Source of the DNA: Marinosulfonomonas sp.
Lineage (GTDB): Bacteria; Pseudomonadota; Alphaproteobacteria; Rhodobacterales; Rhodobacteraceae
NCBI GenBank assembly: GCA_026984915.1
Contig: JALSRG010000066.1
Span: 1 to 47,303, forward strand
Length of the DNA: 47,303 nt
Direction of reading: 5' to 3'
Position numbers and translations under genes: made by a program. Below, in pieces: positions 17,352 through 26,240 of this stretch. Position 1 is the stretch's first letter, and each line of letters starts with the position of its first letter. The notes under the pieces are model-generated. The model was not told the DNA's origin. It was given only the letters and a program-made list of their open reading frames with translations, and did no database searches.

Positions 17352-18419
17352 TTATCCGGGCGGATTGTGCCGCCTTCTGTTCTGCTCCGGCCGCAAAACG
17401 GCGGTTTTCAGGTCAACCAGTGATTCCCGTTCCACGAATGTGCAGGGTTGCAACTGGCAAACGGCAAAGGACTGCGGGGTTTCAATGCGCAGCAGCAGCC
17501 GTTCAAAGGCGCGCTCGGCAATTTGCCGGATCGGCTGCACGACGGCCGTTACCGCCGGGTATGTGGCCTGCATCCATTCCGCATCATCGAATCCGACGAC
17601 AGAAATATCCTGCGGACACTGAATTGCGCGGCGCCTGAATTCGGAAAGAACCACCAGCGTGCCGCGCTGAAACAGCGAAAAGACAGCGGTCGGCCGGGTT
17701 TCATCCAGATAGTTTGAAAAGGCCTGCCGCAGATCATCCAGCGGGCCTTCGGCCAGCAGCAGGTCAACCTTCATCTCGGCGCCGGATTTCTCGATTTCCT
17801 CACGAAAGGCGCTGATGCGGGTGCGCAGGCTTTTGGACACTTCGTTCAGCCCCAGCAGCAATACATGCTTGTGCCCGGCTTCTGCCAGTTTGCGCGCGAT
17901 TTGTGCGCTGGCATTGGCATTGTCCGCCGTGACCGTATCGAACGTGTCATTTGCCACCACCCGGTCAACCAGAACCGCAGTCATGCCGATTTTCTTCATC
18001 GCCGTAGCACCCAGCCCGCGTTCACTGCGCACCGGGGCCAGGATGGTTCCGGCGACGCGCCAGTCATGCATGCGCTCGACCAGCTTCAGCTCGCGCTCTT
18101 CACTTTCCTGACTGGTTGCAATGGCCAGACTGTAGCCCGCCGCCTCGGCCAGAGTTTCCAGCCGCGAGGTCAGCCGGCCGAAAAACTCGCTTTCAAGCTC
18201 GGGGATGATCACGCCGATGATGCGCCGTTTTGCCCGGCGCAGATCCGAGGCCAGCGGATCAATGCGATAATCGAGCTCTTTCACCGCCGCCAGAACCTTT
18301 TCGACATTGGCGGGCTTGACCGTTTTTACACCCCGCAACACCTTGGACACGGTGGCCGCAGATACCCCGGCCCGATTGGCCACATGATGTATGGACGCGC
18401 GGCCCACATTGTTGCTCAC
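17352..18419 (-). CDS. LacI-family transcriptional regulator
   Basis: A 355-aa sugar-responsive repressor. The N-terminal helix-turn-helix and hinge read HHVANRAGVSAATVSKVLRGVKTVKPANVEKVLAAVKELDYRIDPLASDLR, with the LacI headpiece clear. The rest is a periplasmic-binding-protein-like effector domain (VVGFDDAEW near the end). I start it at the GTG at 18419 because AGGGGGAA stands about 8 nt ahead; an upstream GTG at 18440 is possible. It is the first gene of the transporter operon and divergent from a 2-hydroxyacid dehydrogenase, and probably controls both. Confidence 0.92.
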   Translation of the reverse strand: MSNNVGRASIHHVANRAGVSAATVSKVLRGVKTVKPANVEKVLAAVKELDYRIDPLASDLRRAKRRIIGVIIPELESEFFGRLTSRLETLAEAAGYSLAIATSQESEERELKLVERMHDWRVAGTILAPVRSERGLGATAMKKIGMTAVLVDRVVANDTFDTVTADNANASAQIARKLAEAGHKHVLLLGLNEVSKSLRTRISAFREEIEKSGAEMKVDLLLAEGPLDDLRQAFSNYLDETRPTAVFSLFQRGTLVVLSEFRRRAIQCPQDISVVGFDDAEWMQATYPAVTAVVQPIRQIAERAFERLLLRIETPQSFAVCQLQPCTFVERESLVDLKTAVLRPEQNRRRHNPPG

Positions 18420-18496
18420 CACGGATTCCCCCTGAAACACCGGCCCGGCAAAAGGTGCGGGTTGCTTTTTCGCTCAAATCGCTCTTTTCAGCAGAA

Positions 18497-18529
18497 TTAA
18501 ACGATTTACTTCATTTGTAAACCGATTTA
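18497..18529. promoter_or_regulatory. candidate LacI-type operators
   Basis: Two related AT-rich sites with a central CG: TTAAACGATTTA at 18497-18508 and TAAACCGATTTA at 18518-18529. The second is nearly palindromic (TAAA-C-CG-A-TTTA), the form LacI-family proteins bind. They lie between the divergent regulator gene and the 2-hydroxyacid dehydrogenase gene, so they could control both transcripts. Confidence 0.55.
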
Positions 18530-18561
18530 TTTCTGTTTTGCCCAGAACAGTGGAACACGCC

Positions 18562-19593
18562 ATGCCCCGATCTTCCCGGCCCCTTGTTATCTCTGCCCCG
18601 CATCCGCGCAGCATCGACCTCATTTTTTCGCCGGAACGGCGGGCCGATCTGTTTGACAGATACGAGCTGGTTGAGGTTGAGCCGGATGCGGTTGCGGGTC
18701 TGGCGCCAAACCTGCTGAACCGGGCTAGATATGTGCTGGGACAGCCGCCGCTTGGCCTGGAAACACTGCGGCAGATGCCGCAGTTGAAATCCATTCTGAA
18801 TGTTGAAAGCAACCTGATCGACAATATGCCTTACGACTATCTGTTCGAACGCGGCATTCATGTTCTGACAACCGGGGCGGTGTTTGCCGAACCGGTCGCC
18901 GAACTGGGGCTGGCGATGGCGCTCGATCTGGCCAGAAACGTCACTGACGCGGATCTTGATTTCCGCAATGGCCGGGAAAAATGGGGCTATGAAGGCAACA
19001 CATCCGCCCGGCTGATTTCCGGCGCGCAAATCGGCATTGTCGGCTTTGGCGATCTCGGCCGGGCCCTCGCACGGCTTTTGCAAGGGTTTCGGGCGCAGAT
19101 TTCGGCCCATGATCCCTGGCTGCCCCCGTCGATGCTGGCCGAGCAGGGCGTGCAGCCGGCAGATCTCGACACCCTTCTTGGCCAGAGCGACTTTCTCTTT
19201 GTTGTCGCGGCGGTGACCCGTGAAAATCAGGGGTTTCTGGGGGCCGATGCCTTTGCCCGAATGAAAAAAGGCGCGGCCTTCATCCTGCTCAGCCGGGCAG
19301 AAGTGGTTGATTTCGATGCCCTGATGCAGGCGGTTTCACAAAATCGCATCTGTGCGGCCAGTGATGTTTTCCCCGAGGAGCCGCTACCGGCAAACCATCC
19401 GGTGCGGTCGCTGAAAGGGTTCATCCGTTCGGCGCACCGGGCCGGCGCCCTGACCTCGGCGTTTCAGAAAATGGGTGAAATGGTTCTGGAAGACATGGCG
19501 CTGATGGATCAAGGCCTGCCCCCCATGCGCTGTAAACGCGCCGAGCGGGAAACCGTCAGCCGGATGCGCTCCAGACCCGTCACACAGAACTGA
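18562..19593 (+). CDS. D-isomer-specific 2-hydroxyacid dehydrogenase family protein
   Basis: A 343-aa NAD-dependent dehydrogenase. The nucleotide-binding motif is GIVGFGDLGRALARLL. The catalytic His region reads RSAHRAGAL in place of the commoner PHxAG. FAEPVAELGLAMALDLARN matches the dimer/catalytic region. The ATG at 18562 begins MPRSSRPLVISAPHP. It is divergent from the sugar operon with shared operator-like sites, so it may reduce or oxidise a sugar-derived 2-hydroxy/2-keto acid. Confidence 0.88.
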   Translation: MPRSSRPLVISAPHPRSIDLIFSPERRADLFDRYELVEVEPDAVAGLAPNLLNRARYVLGQPPLGLETLRQMPQLKSILNVESNLIDNMPYDYLFERGIHVLTTGAVFAEPVAELGLAMALDLARNVTDADLDFRNGREKWGYEGNTSARLISGAQIGIVGFGDLGRALARLLQGFRAQISAHDPWLPPSMLAEQGVQPADLDTLLGQSDFLFVVAAVTRENQGFLGADAFARMKKGAAFILLSRAEVVDFDALMQAVSQNRICAASDVFPEEPLPANHPVRSLKGFIRSAHRAGALTSAFQKMGEMVLEDMALMDQGLPPMRCKRAERETVSRMRSRPVTQN

Positions 19594-19640
19594 CCGGCCC
19601 CCTGCCCCTTCCGGAAATTTCGGCACAAAGGCGAAGGTCT

Positions 19641-19673
19641 TTGTCATAAAACTTTTACAAAACTGTCATAAAT
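19641..19673 (+). promoter_or_regulatory. Pho-box-like triple 11-bp direct repeat
   Basis: Three consecutive 11-bp units: TTGTCATAAAA, CTTTTACAAAA and CTGTCATAAAT. The two outer units share TGTCATAAA and the middle one is degenerate. This matches the 11-bp direct-repeat form of PhoB sites. It ends about 85 bp ahead of the Na/Pi cotransporter start, so induction by phosphate starvation is likely. Confidence 0.72.
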
Positions 19674-19758
19674 CGCCGGAACCGGCCGCGGCCCACCTTG
19701 CAACTTGGCCTTGGCTTTTATAGGTTGCGCCAGGATTTCGCGTTACAAGGCAGGCATT

Positions 19759-21420
19759 TTGCTTCTTTTCATCTTGAATCTGGCAGGCGCCGCGGCGTTG
19801 CTGCTGTGGTCCGTGCGCATCATTCGCACGGGCGTTGAGCGCGCGTTCTCCAGCCAGTTGCGCACGTGGCTGCGCCGCAGTTCCGGCAATGCCCCCCTGG
19901 CCGCCGGCACCGGTGTTCTGGCGGCGATCCTGCTGCAAAGCTCCACCGCCGTTGCCCTGCTGGTTTCCAATTTTGCCGCCAAGGGCACCCTGACCGTTGC
20001 CGTCGGTCTGGCCATATTCCTTGGCGCCGATCTTGGCTCGGCAATCGTCACCCAGATCCTGCTGGTCCGGGCCGCCTGGCTTATTCCGCTCCTTCTGTTG
20101 GTGGGCGTCTCGCTGTTCTTGCGTGGCCACAAACGCCCCGTGCGGCAGGCCGGCCGCATCCTGGTCGGGCTGGCGCTGGTGCTGGTTTCGCTGGATATGA
20201 TCCGCGCGGCCACCGAACCCCTGCGCGACAGCCAGGCGATCGCGCCGGTTGCCGCCTATCTCGGCAATGATGTTTTTTCGGCCTTTCTCGTTGGCGCCAT
20301 CCTCGCCTGGGCCATGCATTCAAGCATTGCGGCCGTTCTGATGTTCGTGACCTTTGCCGCCCAGGGGCTGCTGCCGGTAACGGCGGCCATGGCGCTGGTG
20401 CTCGGGGCCAATCTTGGTGGCTCGTTCATTCCGTTTTTCCTGACACTCGGCGCCCCGTCCAAGGCGCGCGTCATCGTTATCGGCAACCTTCTCTTGCGGG
20501 GCGGCGGGGCAATCATCACCCTGCTGTTGCTGGCCTATGCCCCGATCGACTGGGGCCTGCTCGGGCCCAATGCGGCGCGCCAGACCATCAATCTGCATCT
20601 GGCCTACAACCTGGCCATTTCGCTGATCGGCCTGCCGCTGATCAAACCGGTGACCGCGCTCCTGTCCGGCATTTTGTCCTCTGCCGAGGAACAAACCGTC
20701 CATATCGACCGCCTCAGCGCGCTTGATCCGTCAGCTCTGGACAATCCGGAACGCGCCCTGGCCAGCGCCAGCCGCGAGGTCCTGCGCATCGGTGAATCGA
20801 TCGAGGCGATGCTGTCGCCGGTGATGCAGCTTTACCAGCATTGGGATGACGCCACAGCCAAGGCGATCCGCGACATGGAATCAAATGTCAACAAAATGTA
20901 CTTTGAAACAAAGCTTTACCTGGCAAAGCTACACCAGAACAAACTGTCGGAAGAGTTGCTCAATCGCAGTATGGAGCTTTCATCGATTGCCAGCAATTTT
21001 GAGGCCGCCGGCGATGTCATCTCAAAGAACATGCTGAACATGGCGCAAAAGGTGAACAGCCGCGGCATTACCTTTTCCGAAGACGGCTGGCGTGATCTGT
21101 GTGATTTTCACGACCGCGTTCTGTCGAATGTGCAACTGGCGCTGAACGTGCTGATGACCGGCAGCGTTGAAACCGCACGCCAACTTGTCGAAGAAAAGGA
21201 AGCGGTGCGCGAACTGGAACAATCGCTGCAACAGCGGCATATGGAGCGGCTTCGCTCGGGGCTGAGCGAAAGCATCGAAAGCAGCAATTTGCACCAGGAA
21301 ACCCTGCGCGCCCTGAAGCAGATCAACACTGCCGTTTCCATGGTGGCCTATTCGATCCTGCTGGACAGCGGCGATCTGTTGTCCAGCCGCCTGGCCGACC
21401 AGAACGAAGAACACGGCTGA
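19759..21420 (+). CDS. Na+/phosphate cotransporter with PhoU-like domain (NptA family)
   Basis: Membrane importer of inorganic phosphate. The family's repeated QSSTA motif appears once exactly (ILLQSSTAVALLVSNF) and again as MHSSIAAVLMFVTFA. About nine hydrophobic segments fill residues 1-300, then a soluble PhoU-like helical domain runs to 553. I start at TTG 19759 (MLLFILNLAGAAALLLW), which has AAGGCAGG before it and fits the family N-terminus; the frame could also begin at TTG 19705. The Pho-box-like repeats upstream support phosphate control. Confidence 0.88.
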   Translation: MLLFILNLAGAAALLLWSVRIIRTGVERAFSSQLRTWLRRSSGNAPLAAGTGVLAAILLQSSTAVALLVSNFAAKGTLTVAVGLAIFLGADLGSAIVTQILLVRAAWLIPLLLLVGVSLFLRGHKRPVRQAGRILVGLALVLVSLDMIRAATEPLRDSQAIAPVAAYLGNDVFSAFLVGAILAWAMHSSIAAVLMFVTFAAQGLLPVTAAMALVLGANLGGSFIPFFLTLGAPSKARVIVIGNLLLRGGGAIITLLLLAYAPIDWGLLGPNAARQTINLHLAYNLAISLIGLPLIKPVTALLSGILSSAEEQTVHIDRLSALDPSALDNPERALASASREVLRIGESIEAMLSPVMQLYQHWDDATAKAIRDMESNVNKMYFETKLYLAKLHQNKLSEELLNRSMELSSIASNFEAAGDVISKNMLNMAQKVNSRGITFSEDGWRDLCDFHDRVLSNVQLALNVLMTGSVETARQLVEEKEAVRELEQSLQQRHMERLRSGLSESIESSNLHQETLRALKQINTAVSMVAYSILLDSGDLLSSRLADQNEEHG

Positions 21421-21429
21421 TTGATCTGC

Positions 21430-21458
21430 CCCTGCCCCGCGATGCTGCGGGATCAGGG
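21430..21458. terminator. hairpin between convergent Na/Pi cotransporter and rlmE
   Basis: A bulged stem (CCCTG/CAGGG outside CCCGC/GCGGG) with a 6-nt loop, in the 45-bp gap between two convergent genes. There is no T-run, so termination by this hairpin is a weak call. Confidence 0.35.
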
Positions 21459-21465
21459 TGCAGAC

Positions 21466-22182
21466 CTAGCCGCGAAACCCGGTTGCCACGACGTATTTTT
21501 CCGAACTGTCAGAACGACTTGCCGGTGGTTTTACATGTGCGACTCTGGTGAATTTCTGCTTCAGGAGCTTTTGCAATTCCCCCTCGGCCCCTCCGGCCAG
21601 AACCTTGGCGACAAAGGTGCCGTTTTCATCCAGCACGTCAAAGGCCAGATAGGCCGCGGCCTCACACAGTGCCATGATACGCAGGTGGTCGGTCTGCTTG
21701 TGCCCCGAGGCCGAGGCCGCCATGTCTGACATCACCACATCCGCCTTGCCGCCCAGCCATGATTTCACCTGATCATCAGCGCCATCCGCCATGAAATCCA
21801 ACACATGGATCTCGGCGCCGGCTATTGGGTCCACCTCTTGCAGATCCACCCCCAGGATACGGCCAACCGCCTTGCCTTGCCTTTCGCCAAGCGCGTTTGT
21901 GCGTGCAACGGCCACCTGGCACCAGCCCCCCGGGGCGCATCCCAGATCAACCACCCTGGCTCCGGGAACCAGAAACCGGAACTTGTCGTCCAGCTCCATG
22001 ATCTTGAAGGCCGCGCGGCCGCGATAGCCTTCGGCCTGGGCGCGTTTGACATAGGGGTCGTTCAACTGGCGTTCCAGCCAGAGGGTCGAACTCAGCTTGC
22101 GGCCGCGCGCGGTTTTCACCCGCACCCGCAAATCTCTTTGCCCGCGTCCGCTGGAATTCCTGCCTTTTGGTGTCTTTGCCAT
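21466..22182 (-). CDS. rlmE: 23S rRNA 2'-O-methyltransferase (FtsJ/RrmJ)
   Basis: Methylates the 2'-OH of U2552 in 23S rRNA. The 238-aa protein shows the K-D-K-E catalytic set: [20 protein letters not shown] and SSEKY. The SAM-binding loop is [15 protein letters not shown]. An N-terminal basic extension of about 40 residues precedes the fold. It follows ppx/gppA with only 2 bp between them, so the two form an operon. Confidence 0.95.
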   Translation of the reverse strand: MAKTPKGRNSSGRGQRDLRVRVKTARGRKLSSTLWLERQLNDPYVKRAQAEGYRGRAAFKIMELDDKFRFLVPGARVVDLGCAPGGWCQVAVARTNALGERQGKAVGRILGVDLQEVDPIAGAEIHVLDFMADGADDQVKSWLGGKADVVMSDMAASASGHKQTDHLRIMALCEAAAYLAFDVLDENGTFVAKVLAGGAEGELQKLLKQKFTRVAHVKPPASRSDSSEKYVVATGFRG

Positions 22183-22184
22183 CG

Positions 22185-23297
22185 CTAGAACGGTCCGTCT
22201 TCCAATACGCCATCGGCACTCATCTGGGCATAGAGCAGCCCCTCGCGCAGCCCGCGATCGGCCACCGACAGCCGGTCCGTCGGCCAGACCCGCATCAGGG
22301 CCTGCAAAATGGCGGCACCGGACATGATCAGGGCCTGACGGTCGCGGCCGATCCGCGGATCACGCCGCCGCCCCTCCGGCCCCAGGCGCAGATACTGGTG
22401 AATCACCCTGTCGATCTGGTCCGTGGTCATGCGCAGCCCGTCCACCTTGTTGCGGTCATAGCGGCGCAATCCCAGATGGCTGGCCGCCACGGTCGTGACC
22501 GTGCCCGATGTGCCAATGATCTGAAACCCTTCCCGGGCCTGCTCATCCGAGTAAGGCGCGAATTCTTTCAGGTTTTCCTCGAAATGCCAGCTCATCAGGG
22601 CAAACCGGGCGGAATCATCCTCAACATCATTGAACTGATCGCGCAGCGTTGCCACCCCCAGCGGCACAGAAATCCAGTCAACCACCGAGGCCTTGGGGAA
22701 CGGCGACGGGCCACTTTGAAAGCCGACATGCAGGCGCATGATGGCGCGCGGCCGCTCGCCCTTGGGGACATTGGAAAGGTCAATCCAGACCAGTTCGGTA
22801 GAACCGCCGCCGATGTCGACCACCAGCAACTGCCGCGTATTGACCGAAACCAGCGGCGCACAGCTGATGACAGCCAGGCGCGCTTCTTCCTCGGTTTCGA
22901 TGATTTCCATGGCCAGGCCGGTTTCCCGCTCGACCAGCCAGATGAATTCCTTTGCGTTCAGGGCGCGCCGGCAGGCCTCGGTCGCCACCAGCCGCATCCG
23001 CCGCACCTTGTGCTGCCGCAGTTTGCGCTGGCAGATACGTAGCGCCTGAACCGTGCGCCCCATCGAGGATCGCGACAGGCGGCCGGTGGCCTCCAGCCCG
23101 GCCCCTAACTGCACCGATTTCGAAAAGCTGTCCACCACATGAAACTGACTGCCCTTTGGCTGGGCAATCAGCATACGGCAACTGTTTGTTCCCAAATCCA
23201 GCGCGGCATACAGCTCGGCCGGATCGGGTTTTTCTGGCGCGGGGGTATCAACCGCTTTCGGGAACGCGCCCGCACCTTCGGGACGCCTGGGCGCCAT
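22185..23297 (-). CDS. Ppx/GppA family exopolyphosphatase
   Basis: Hydrolyses polyphosphate or pppGpp. ASKHA-fold phosphate loops are seen as [28 protein letters not shown] and [12 protein letters not shown]. The catalytic Glu lies in the ATEACRRA region. The ATG at 23297 follows GGAGGG by 8 nt; ATGs further upstream lack such a site. The protein is 370 aa, in the short, Ppx-catalytic-core class without the HD domain. It is the first gene of the ppx-rlmE operon and diverges from the corrinoid cluster. Confidence 0.9.
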   Translation of the reverse strand: MAPRRPEGAGAFPKAVDTPAPEKPDPAELYAALDLGTNSCRMLIAQPKGSQFHVVDSFSKSVQLGAGLEATGRLSRSSMGRTVQALRICQRKLRQHKVRRMRLVATEACRRALNAKEFIWLVERETGLAMEIIETEEEARLAVISCAPLVSVNTRQLLVVDIGGGSTELVWIDLSNVPKGERPRAIMRLHVGFQSGPSPFPKASVVDWISVPLGVATLRDQFNDVEDDSARFALMSWHFEENLKEFAPYSDEQAREGFQIIGTSGTVTTVAASHLGLRRYDRNKVDGLRMTTDQIDRVIHQYLRLGPEGRRRDPRIGRDRQALIMSGAAILQALMRVWPTDRLSVADRGLREGLLYAQMSADGVLEDGPF

Positions 23298-23563
23298 GGT
23301 TACGCCCTCCATTTTCAAGTTATGCCCAATGTAGCCCCGCCGCGGGCCTTGTGCAAGATGCTCTGAAGGCATCCGGTTAATCGGCCTTTGCGCAGGGTTC
23401 ATAACCATCATGAGAATTATTCCGGCCCCGGCCACTGGCCTCGCATGAGGTGTTCGACTAAATCAGGGGGGCCACGGGTCGCAACCCCGCGCAGGAATGT
23501 CGAAATTTGCCCTTATGACCAGACCCACGACGCCTAGGGTCAGCACAGAGAGGAATCAGTCAA

Positions 23564-23860
23564 ATGCCTGATGTCACCATAGTATACTGGCGCGATATTC
23601 CGGCCCAGGTCATTGTTGGCAAGGGCCGTCGTGCCACCAAGATTCAGCTGAGCGAACGGTTTGAAAAAGCCATCGACCGGGCCGCGATGAAAACCGGCGC
23701 GGCACAAACCGACGCCTATCTTGCCGAGTGGCGCAAGGCCGCCCCGGTTTCTGTCGAGGGCGATGCCGGCGAAATTGCCCGCACGCAGGCAGCAACGCTG
23801 GAACGCGACTATGATGACGCGCGGCTCAGAGCACTGATTGCCAATGACGGATGGGCCTGA
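23564..23860 (+). CDS. 'virulence factor' family small protein
   Basis: A 98-aa protein of the family named 'virulence factor' in databases (PF13769 as I remember it), with no established biochemistry. It opens MPDVTIVYWRDIPAQVIVGKGRRATKIQLSERFEKAIDRAAM. The mid-section AYLAEWRKA and the C-terminal DDARLRALIANDGW are also visible. GAGAGGA lies ahead of the ATG. It is the first gene of the one-carbon cluster, 38 bp before the MetF-like gene, which argues for a role in methyl transfer rather than virulence. That role is inferred from position only. Confidence 0.8.
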   Translation: MPDVTIVYWRDIPAQVIVGKGRRATKIQLSERFEKAIDRAAMKTGAAQTDAYLAEWRKAAPVSVEGDAGEIARTQAATLERDYDDARLRALIANDGWA

Positions 23861-23898
23861 CCGGCCCGCATATAGGCGCGCGATTGAAGGAGGCGTTC

Positions 23899-24837
23899 AT
23901 GGCACTTTTACAGTTCAGGCGGAAGGAAAGACCGCAGGATCACAATGCGCAACTGGCCGCTTTCCTGCGAGGCTACTCGATTGAGGTCATGCCGCGAACC
24001 GCCGCCAAAATCAGTGATTTCCGCGCGCTGCTGCCGGCGGGCAGCCGGGTCTATATCGCCCATATCGAAGGCACGCCGATTGCCGAGATGGTCGAAACCG
24101 CGGCGCGTCTGTCCGCGGACGGGTTTGAGGTGATGCCGCATTTTCCGGCCCGCATCATCAAGGATCGCGAAACGCTGGCCGACTGGATCAGCCGCTACCG
24201 CAATGCGGCAGGCGTGAAACAGGCGCTGCTCCTTGCCGGCGGCATTGCCCGGCCGGTTGGTGATTTTGAAAACTCGATGCAATTGCTTGAAACCGGTTTG
24301 TTCGATGCGGCCGGTTTCACAGATCTGCATGTGGCGGGCCACCCCGAGGGCAACCGTGATATCGATCCGGACGGCACTGACAGAAATGTCATGCAGGCGC
24401 TGCACTGGAAACAGTCCTTTGCCGAGAGAACCGATGCAAACATGGCGCTGGTTACCCAGTTTGCCTTTGAGGCCGAACCGGTCATTGCCTGGGCGAATGC
24501 ATTGCAGCAGGCCGGCATCAGCCTTCCGGTGCATATCGGCACGGCCGGCCCGGCCAAGCTGCAAACCCTGATCAAATTCGCCATCGCCTGCGGTGTCGGG
24601 CCCTCTCTGAAGGTTTTGCAGAAACGTGCAATGGATGTGACAAAGCTGCTGTTGCCATATGAACCAACCCGCTTTCTGACCGATCTTGCCGCCTATAAAT
24701 CGGAACATCCCGATTTTCTGATTGAGCGCGTGCATTTCTTTCCGCTGGGCGGCATAACCGCCAATACCAGATGGGCACAGGACCATGGGGGCCAAAACGC
24801 CCTTCCCGCCACAATAACCGAACAGGACCACGCATGA
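23899..24837 (+). CDS. divergent methylenetetrahydrofolate reductase (MetF-like)
   Basis: A 312-aa TIM-barrel flavoprotein that would reduce 5,10-methylene-THF to 5-methyl-THF. The motif AGHPEGNRDIDPDG corresponds to MetF's GYPExHPE, and NMALVTQFAFEAEPVIAW to its ITQFFFD strand. HIGTAGPAKLQTLIKFAIACGVG matches the later barrel. The N-terminal part differs much from standard MetF. The ATG at 23899 has GAAGGAGG before it. Its stop overlaps the methyltransferase start (ATGA), so the product, methyl-THF, would be handed to the next enzyme. Confidence 0.85.
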   Translation: MALLQFRRKERPQDHNAQLAAFLRGYSIEVMPRTAAKISDFRALLPAGSRVYIAHIEGTPIAEMVETAARLSADGFEVMPHFPARIIKDRETLADWISRYRNAAGVKQALLLAGGIARPVGDFENSMQLLETGLFDAAGFTDLHVAGHPEGNRDIDPDGTDRNVMQALHWKQSFAERTDANMALVTQFAFEAEPVIAWANALQQAGISLPVHIGTAGPAKLQTLIKFAIACGVGPSLKVLQKRAMDVTKLLLPYEPTRFLTDLAAYKSEHPDFLIERVHFFPLGGITANTRWAQDHGGQNALPATITEQDHA

Positions 24838-25799
24838 CCCGCACTATTGTCGAAAGCAAAACCAAAACCGCCGTCATCGGCTTTGACGAACCGTTCTGCG
24901 TGATTGGCGAGCGGATCAACCCCACCGGGCGCAAGAAACTTGCGGCCGAACTTGAGGCCGGCAATTTTTCCACCGTCGAGAAGGATGCGCTGGATCAGGT
25001 GGCCTGCGGCGCCACCATGCTGGATATCAACGCCGGTGTTGTCTACAATTCCAACCCCAACCCGAATGAAACCGAACCGCCCCTCATGACCAAAATGATT
25101 GAGCTGGTTCAGGGACTTGTGGACATTCCTTTGTGTATCGACAGCTCGGTTGCCGGCGCGCTTGAGGCCGGGCTCATGGCCTGCGAGGGCCGCCCGCTGC
25201 TGAACTCGGTCACTGGCGAGGAAGAAAAACTGGAGGCAATATTGCCACTGGTGAAGAAATACAATGTGCCCGTGGTGGCCATTTCCAACGATGATACCGG
25301 CATTTCCGAAGACCCCGAAGTGCGCTTTGCCGTCGCCAAGAAGATCGTCGAACGCGCCGCCGATTTCGGCATTCCGGCGCATGATATCGTGGTTGATCCG
25401 CTGGTGATGCCGATCGGCGCCATGGCCGGCGCCGGGCAACAGGTGTTTACCCTTGTGCGTCGTCTGCGCGCCGAACTTGGCGTCAACACCACCTGCGGCG
25501 CCTCGAACATCAGCTTTGGCCTGCCGCACCGGCACGGGGTAAACGCCGCTTTCCTGCCCATGGCGATTGCCTCGGGCATGACCAGCGCCATCATGAACCC
25601 GTTGCGCCCGGTCGAGATGGAAGCGATCAATGCCGCCAACCTGCTGATGAATCACGATGCGCATGGGGCAAAATGGATCAAATTCGGACGCGTGCTTGAC
25701 GCGGTGGAGGCCGGCACGCCCTTTGCCGAGGCTTCCAAACTCTCCGCGGCAGCCGGATCGGGCAGCGGACGGCGCGGGGGACGTCGGCGCAGGGGCTAG
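24834..25799 (+). CDS. methyltetrahydrofolate:corrinoid methyltransferase (pterin-binding domain)
   Basis: A 321-aa pterin-binding TIM barrel, like the folate module of MetH and AcsE/MtgA. It has FCVIGERINPTGRKKL, CGATMLDINAGV, LCIDSSVAGALEAGL, RPLLNSVTGEEEK, VVAISNDDTGI, IVVDPLVMPIGA and CGASNISFGLPHR. These match the methyl-THF binding site. It would move the methyl group from methyl-THF to a separate corrinoid protein. No cobalamin-binding subunit is encoded here, so the partner is elsewhere. The last 13 residues are Gly/Arg-rich (SGSGRRGGRRRRG), which is not part of the fold. It overlaps the MetF-like gene by 4 nt. Confidence 0.9.
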   Translation: MTRTIVESKTKTAVIGFDEPFCVIGERINPTGRKKLAAELEAGNFSTVEKDALDQVACGATMLDINAGVVYNSNPNPNETEPPLMTKMIELVQGLVDIPLCIDSSVAGALEAGLMACEGRPLLNSVTGEEEKLEAILPLVKKYNVPVVAISNDDTGISEDPEVRFAVAKKIVERAADFGIPAHDIVVDPLVMPIGAMAGAGQQVFTLVRRLRAELGVNTTCGASNISFGLPHRHGVNAAFLPMAIASGMTSAIMNPLRPVEMEAINAANLLMNHDAHGAKWIKFGRVLDAVEAGTPFAEASKLSAAAGSGSGRRGGRRRRG

Positions 25800-26240
25800 G
25801 GCGGCAACCGGCGCATCCTCCGAGATTCCATCTCAAAAAAAACTGTCCTTCCAAATGGCCAAATATCCTCGCCGAAGGCCTGAAAGTCAGGATGGAACTG
25901 GCCACATGGCCAAATCCACCCCACGCTGTGCCCGGCGCAGGCAACCAATCCGCTACCGAACCAGATGGAATGACGTACAGGCAATGGTTTACCGGTCAGC
26001 CCCTATCACGCTTCGGCTTTTGTCCGTGCAATCAAGCAACACCTTTCCCGTTTGCGTACAGGGGGAGATCCGGAAAGGCGTTTCATTGCCCTGCCGCAAC
26101 GGCTTATCGGTGACCCAAGCCGGCTTTTTCAGTCCCGGCCAGGAAACATTCTGGCCAGCGGCACAGAATGTCGTCTAGAATGTCCCCAACCGCTGTACAG
26201 ATCCGTGCCGCCCCGATCCGTTTTCATATGGAGTAGAAAA
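25800..26240. other. intergenic region with the first copy of the 31-bp repeat
   Basis: 441 bp between the methyltransferase and the lipoprotein gene. It holds the 31-bp repeat at 25849-25879, followed at once by a small hairpin (CCTGA-AAG-TCAGG, 25879-25891). The remainder shows no gene, tRNA or recognisable riboswitch. A frame open through it joins the lipoprotein gene but has no protein character before 26241. Confidence 0.6.
25849..25879 (+). repeat. 31-bp direct repeat, copy 1
   Basis: Identical over 31 bp to 30692-30722 and in the same orientation. The core reads CCAAATGGCCAAATATCC and then TCGCCGAAGGC. It starts 50 bp after the stop codon of the methyltransferase. It looks like a dispersed extragenic element of this lineage, probably at transcript 3' ends. 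Confidence 0.92.

Noticed and set aside
23436-23563. Cobalamin, SAM-II or SAH riboswitch before the one-carbon cluster
   Set aside because: I looked for the B12-box core and the SAM-II and SAH cores and did not find a convincing match; kept only as a leader to test.
23564-23860. Evidence for virulence from the 'virulence factor' family name
   Set aside because: The name is a database label; the neighbours are one-carbon enzymes and nothing else in the window suggests pathogenicity.
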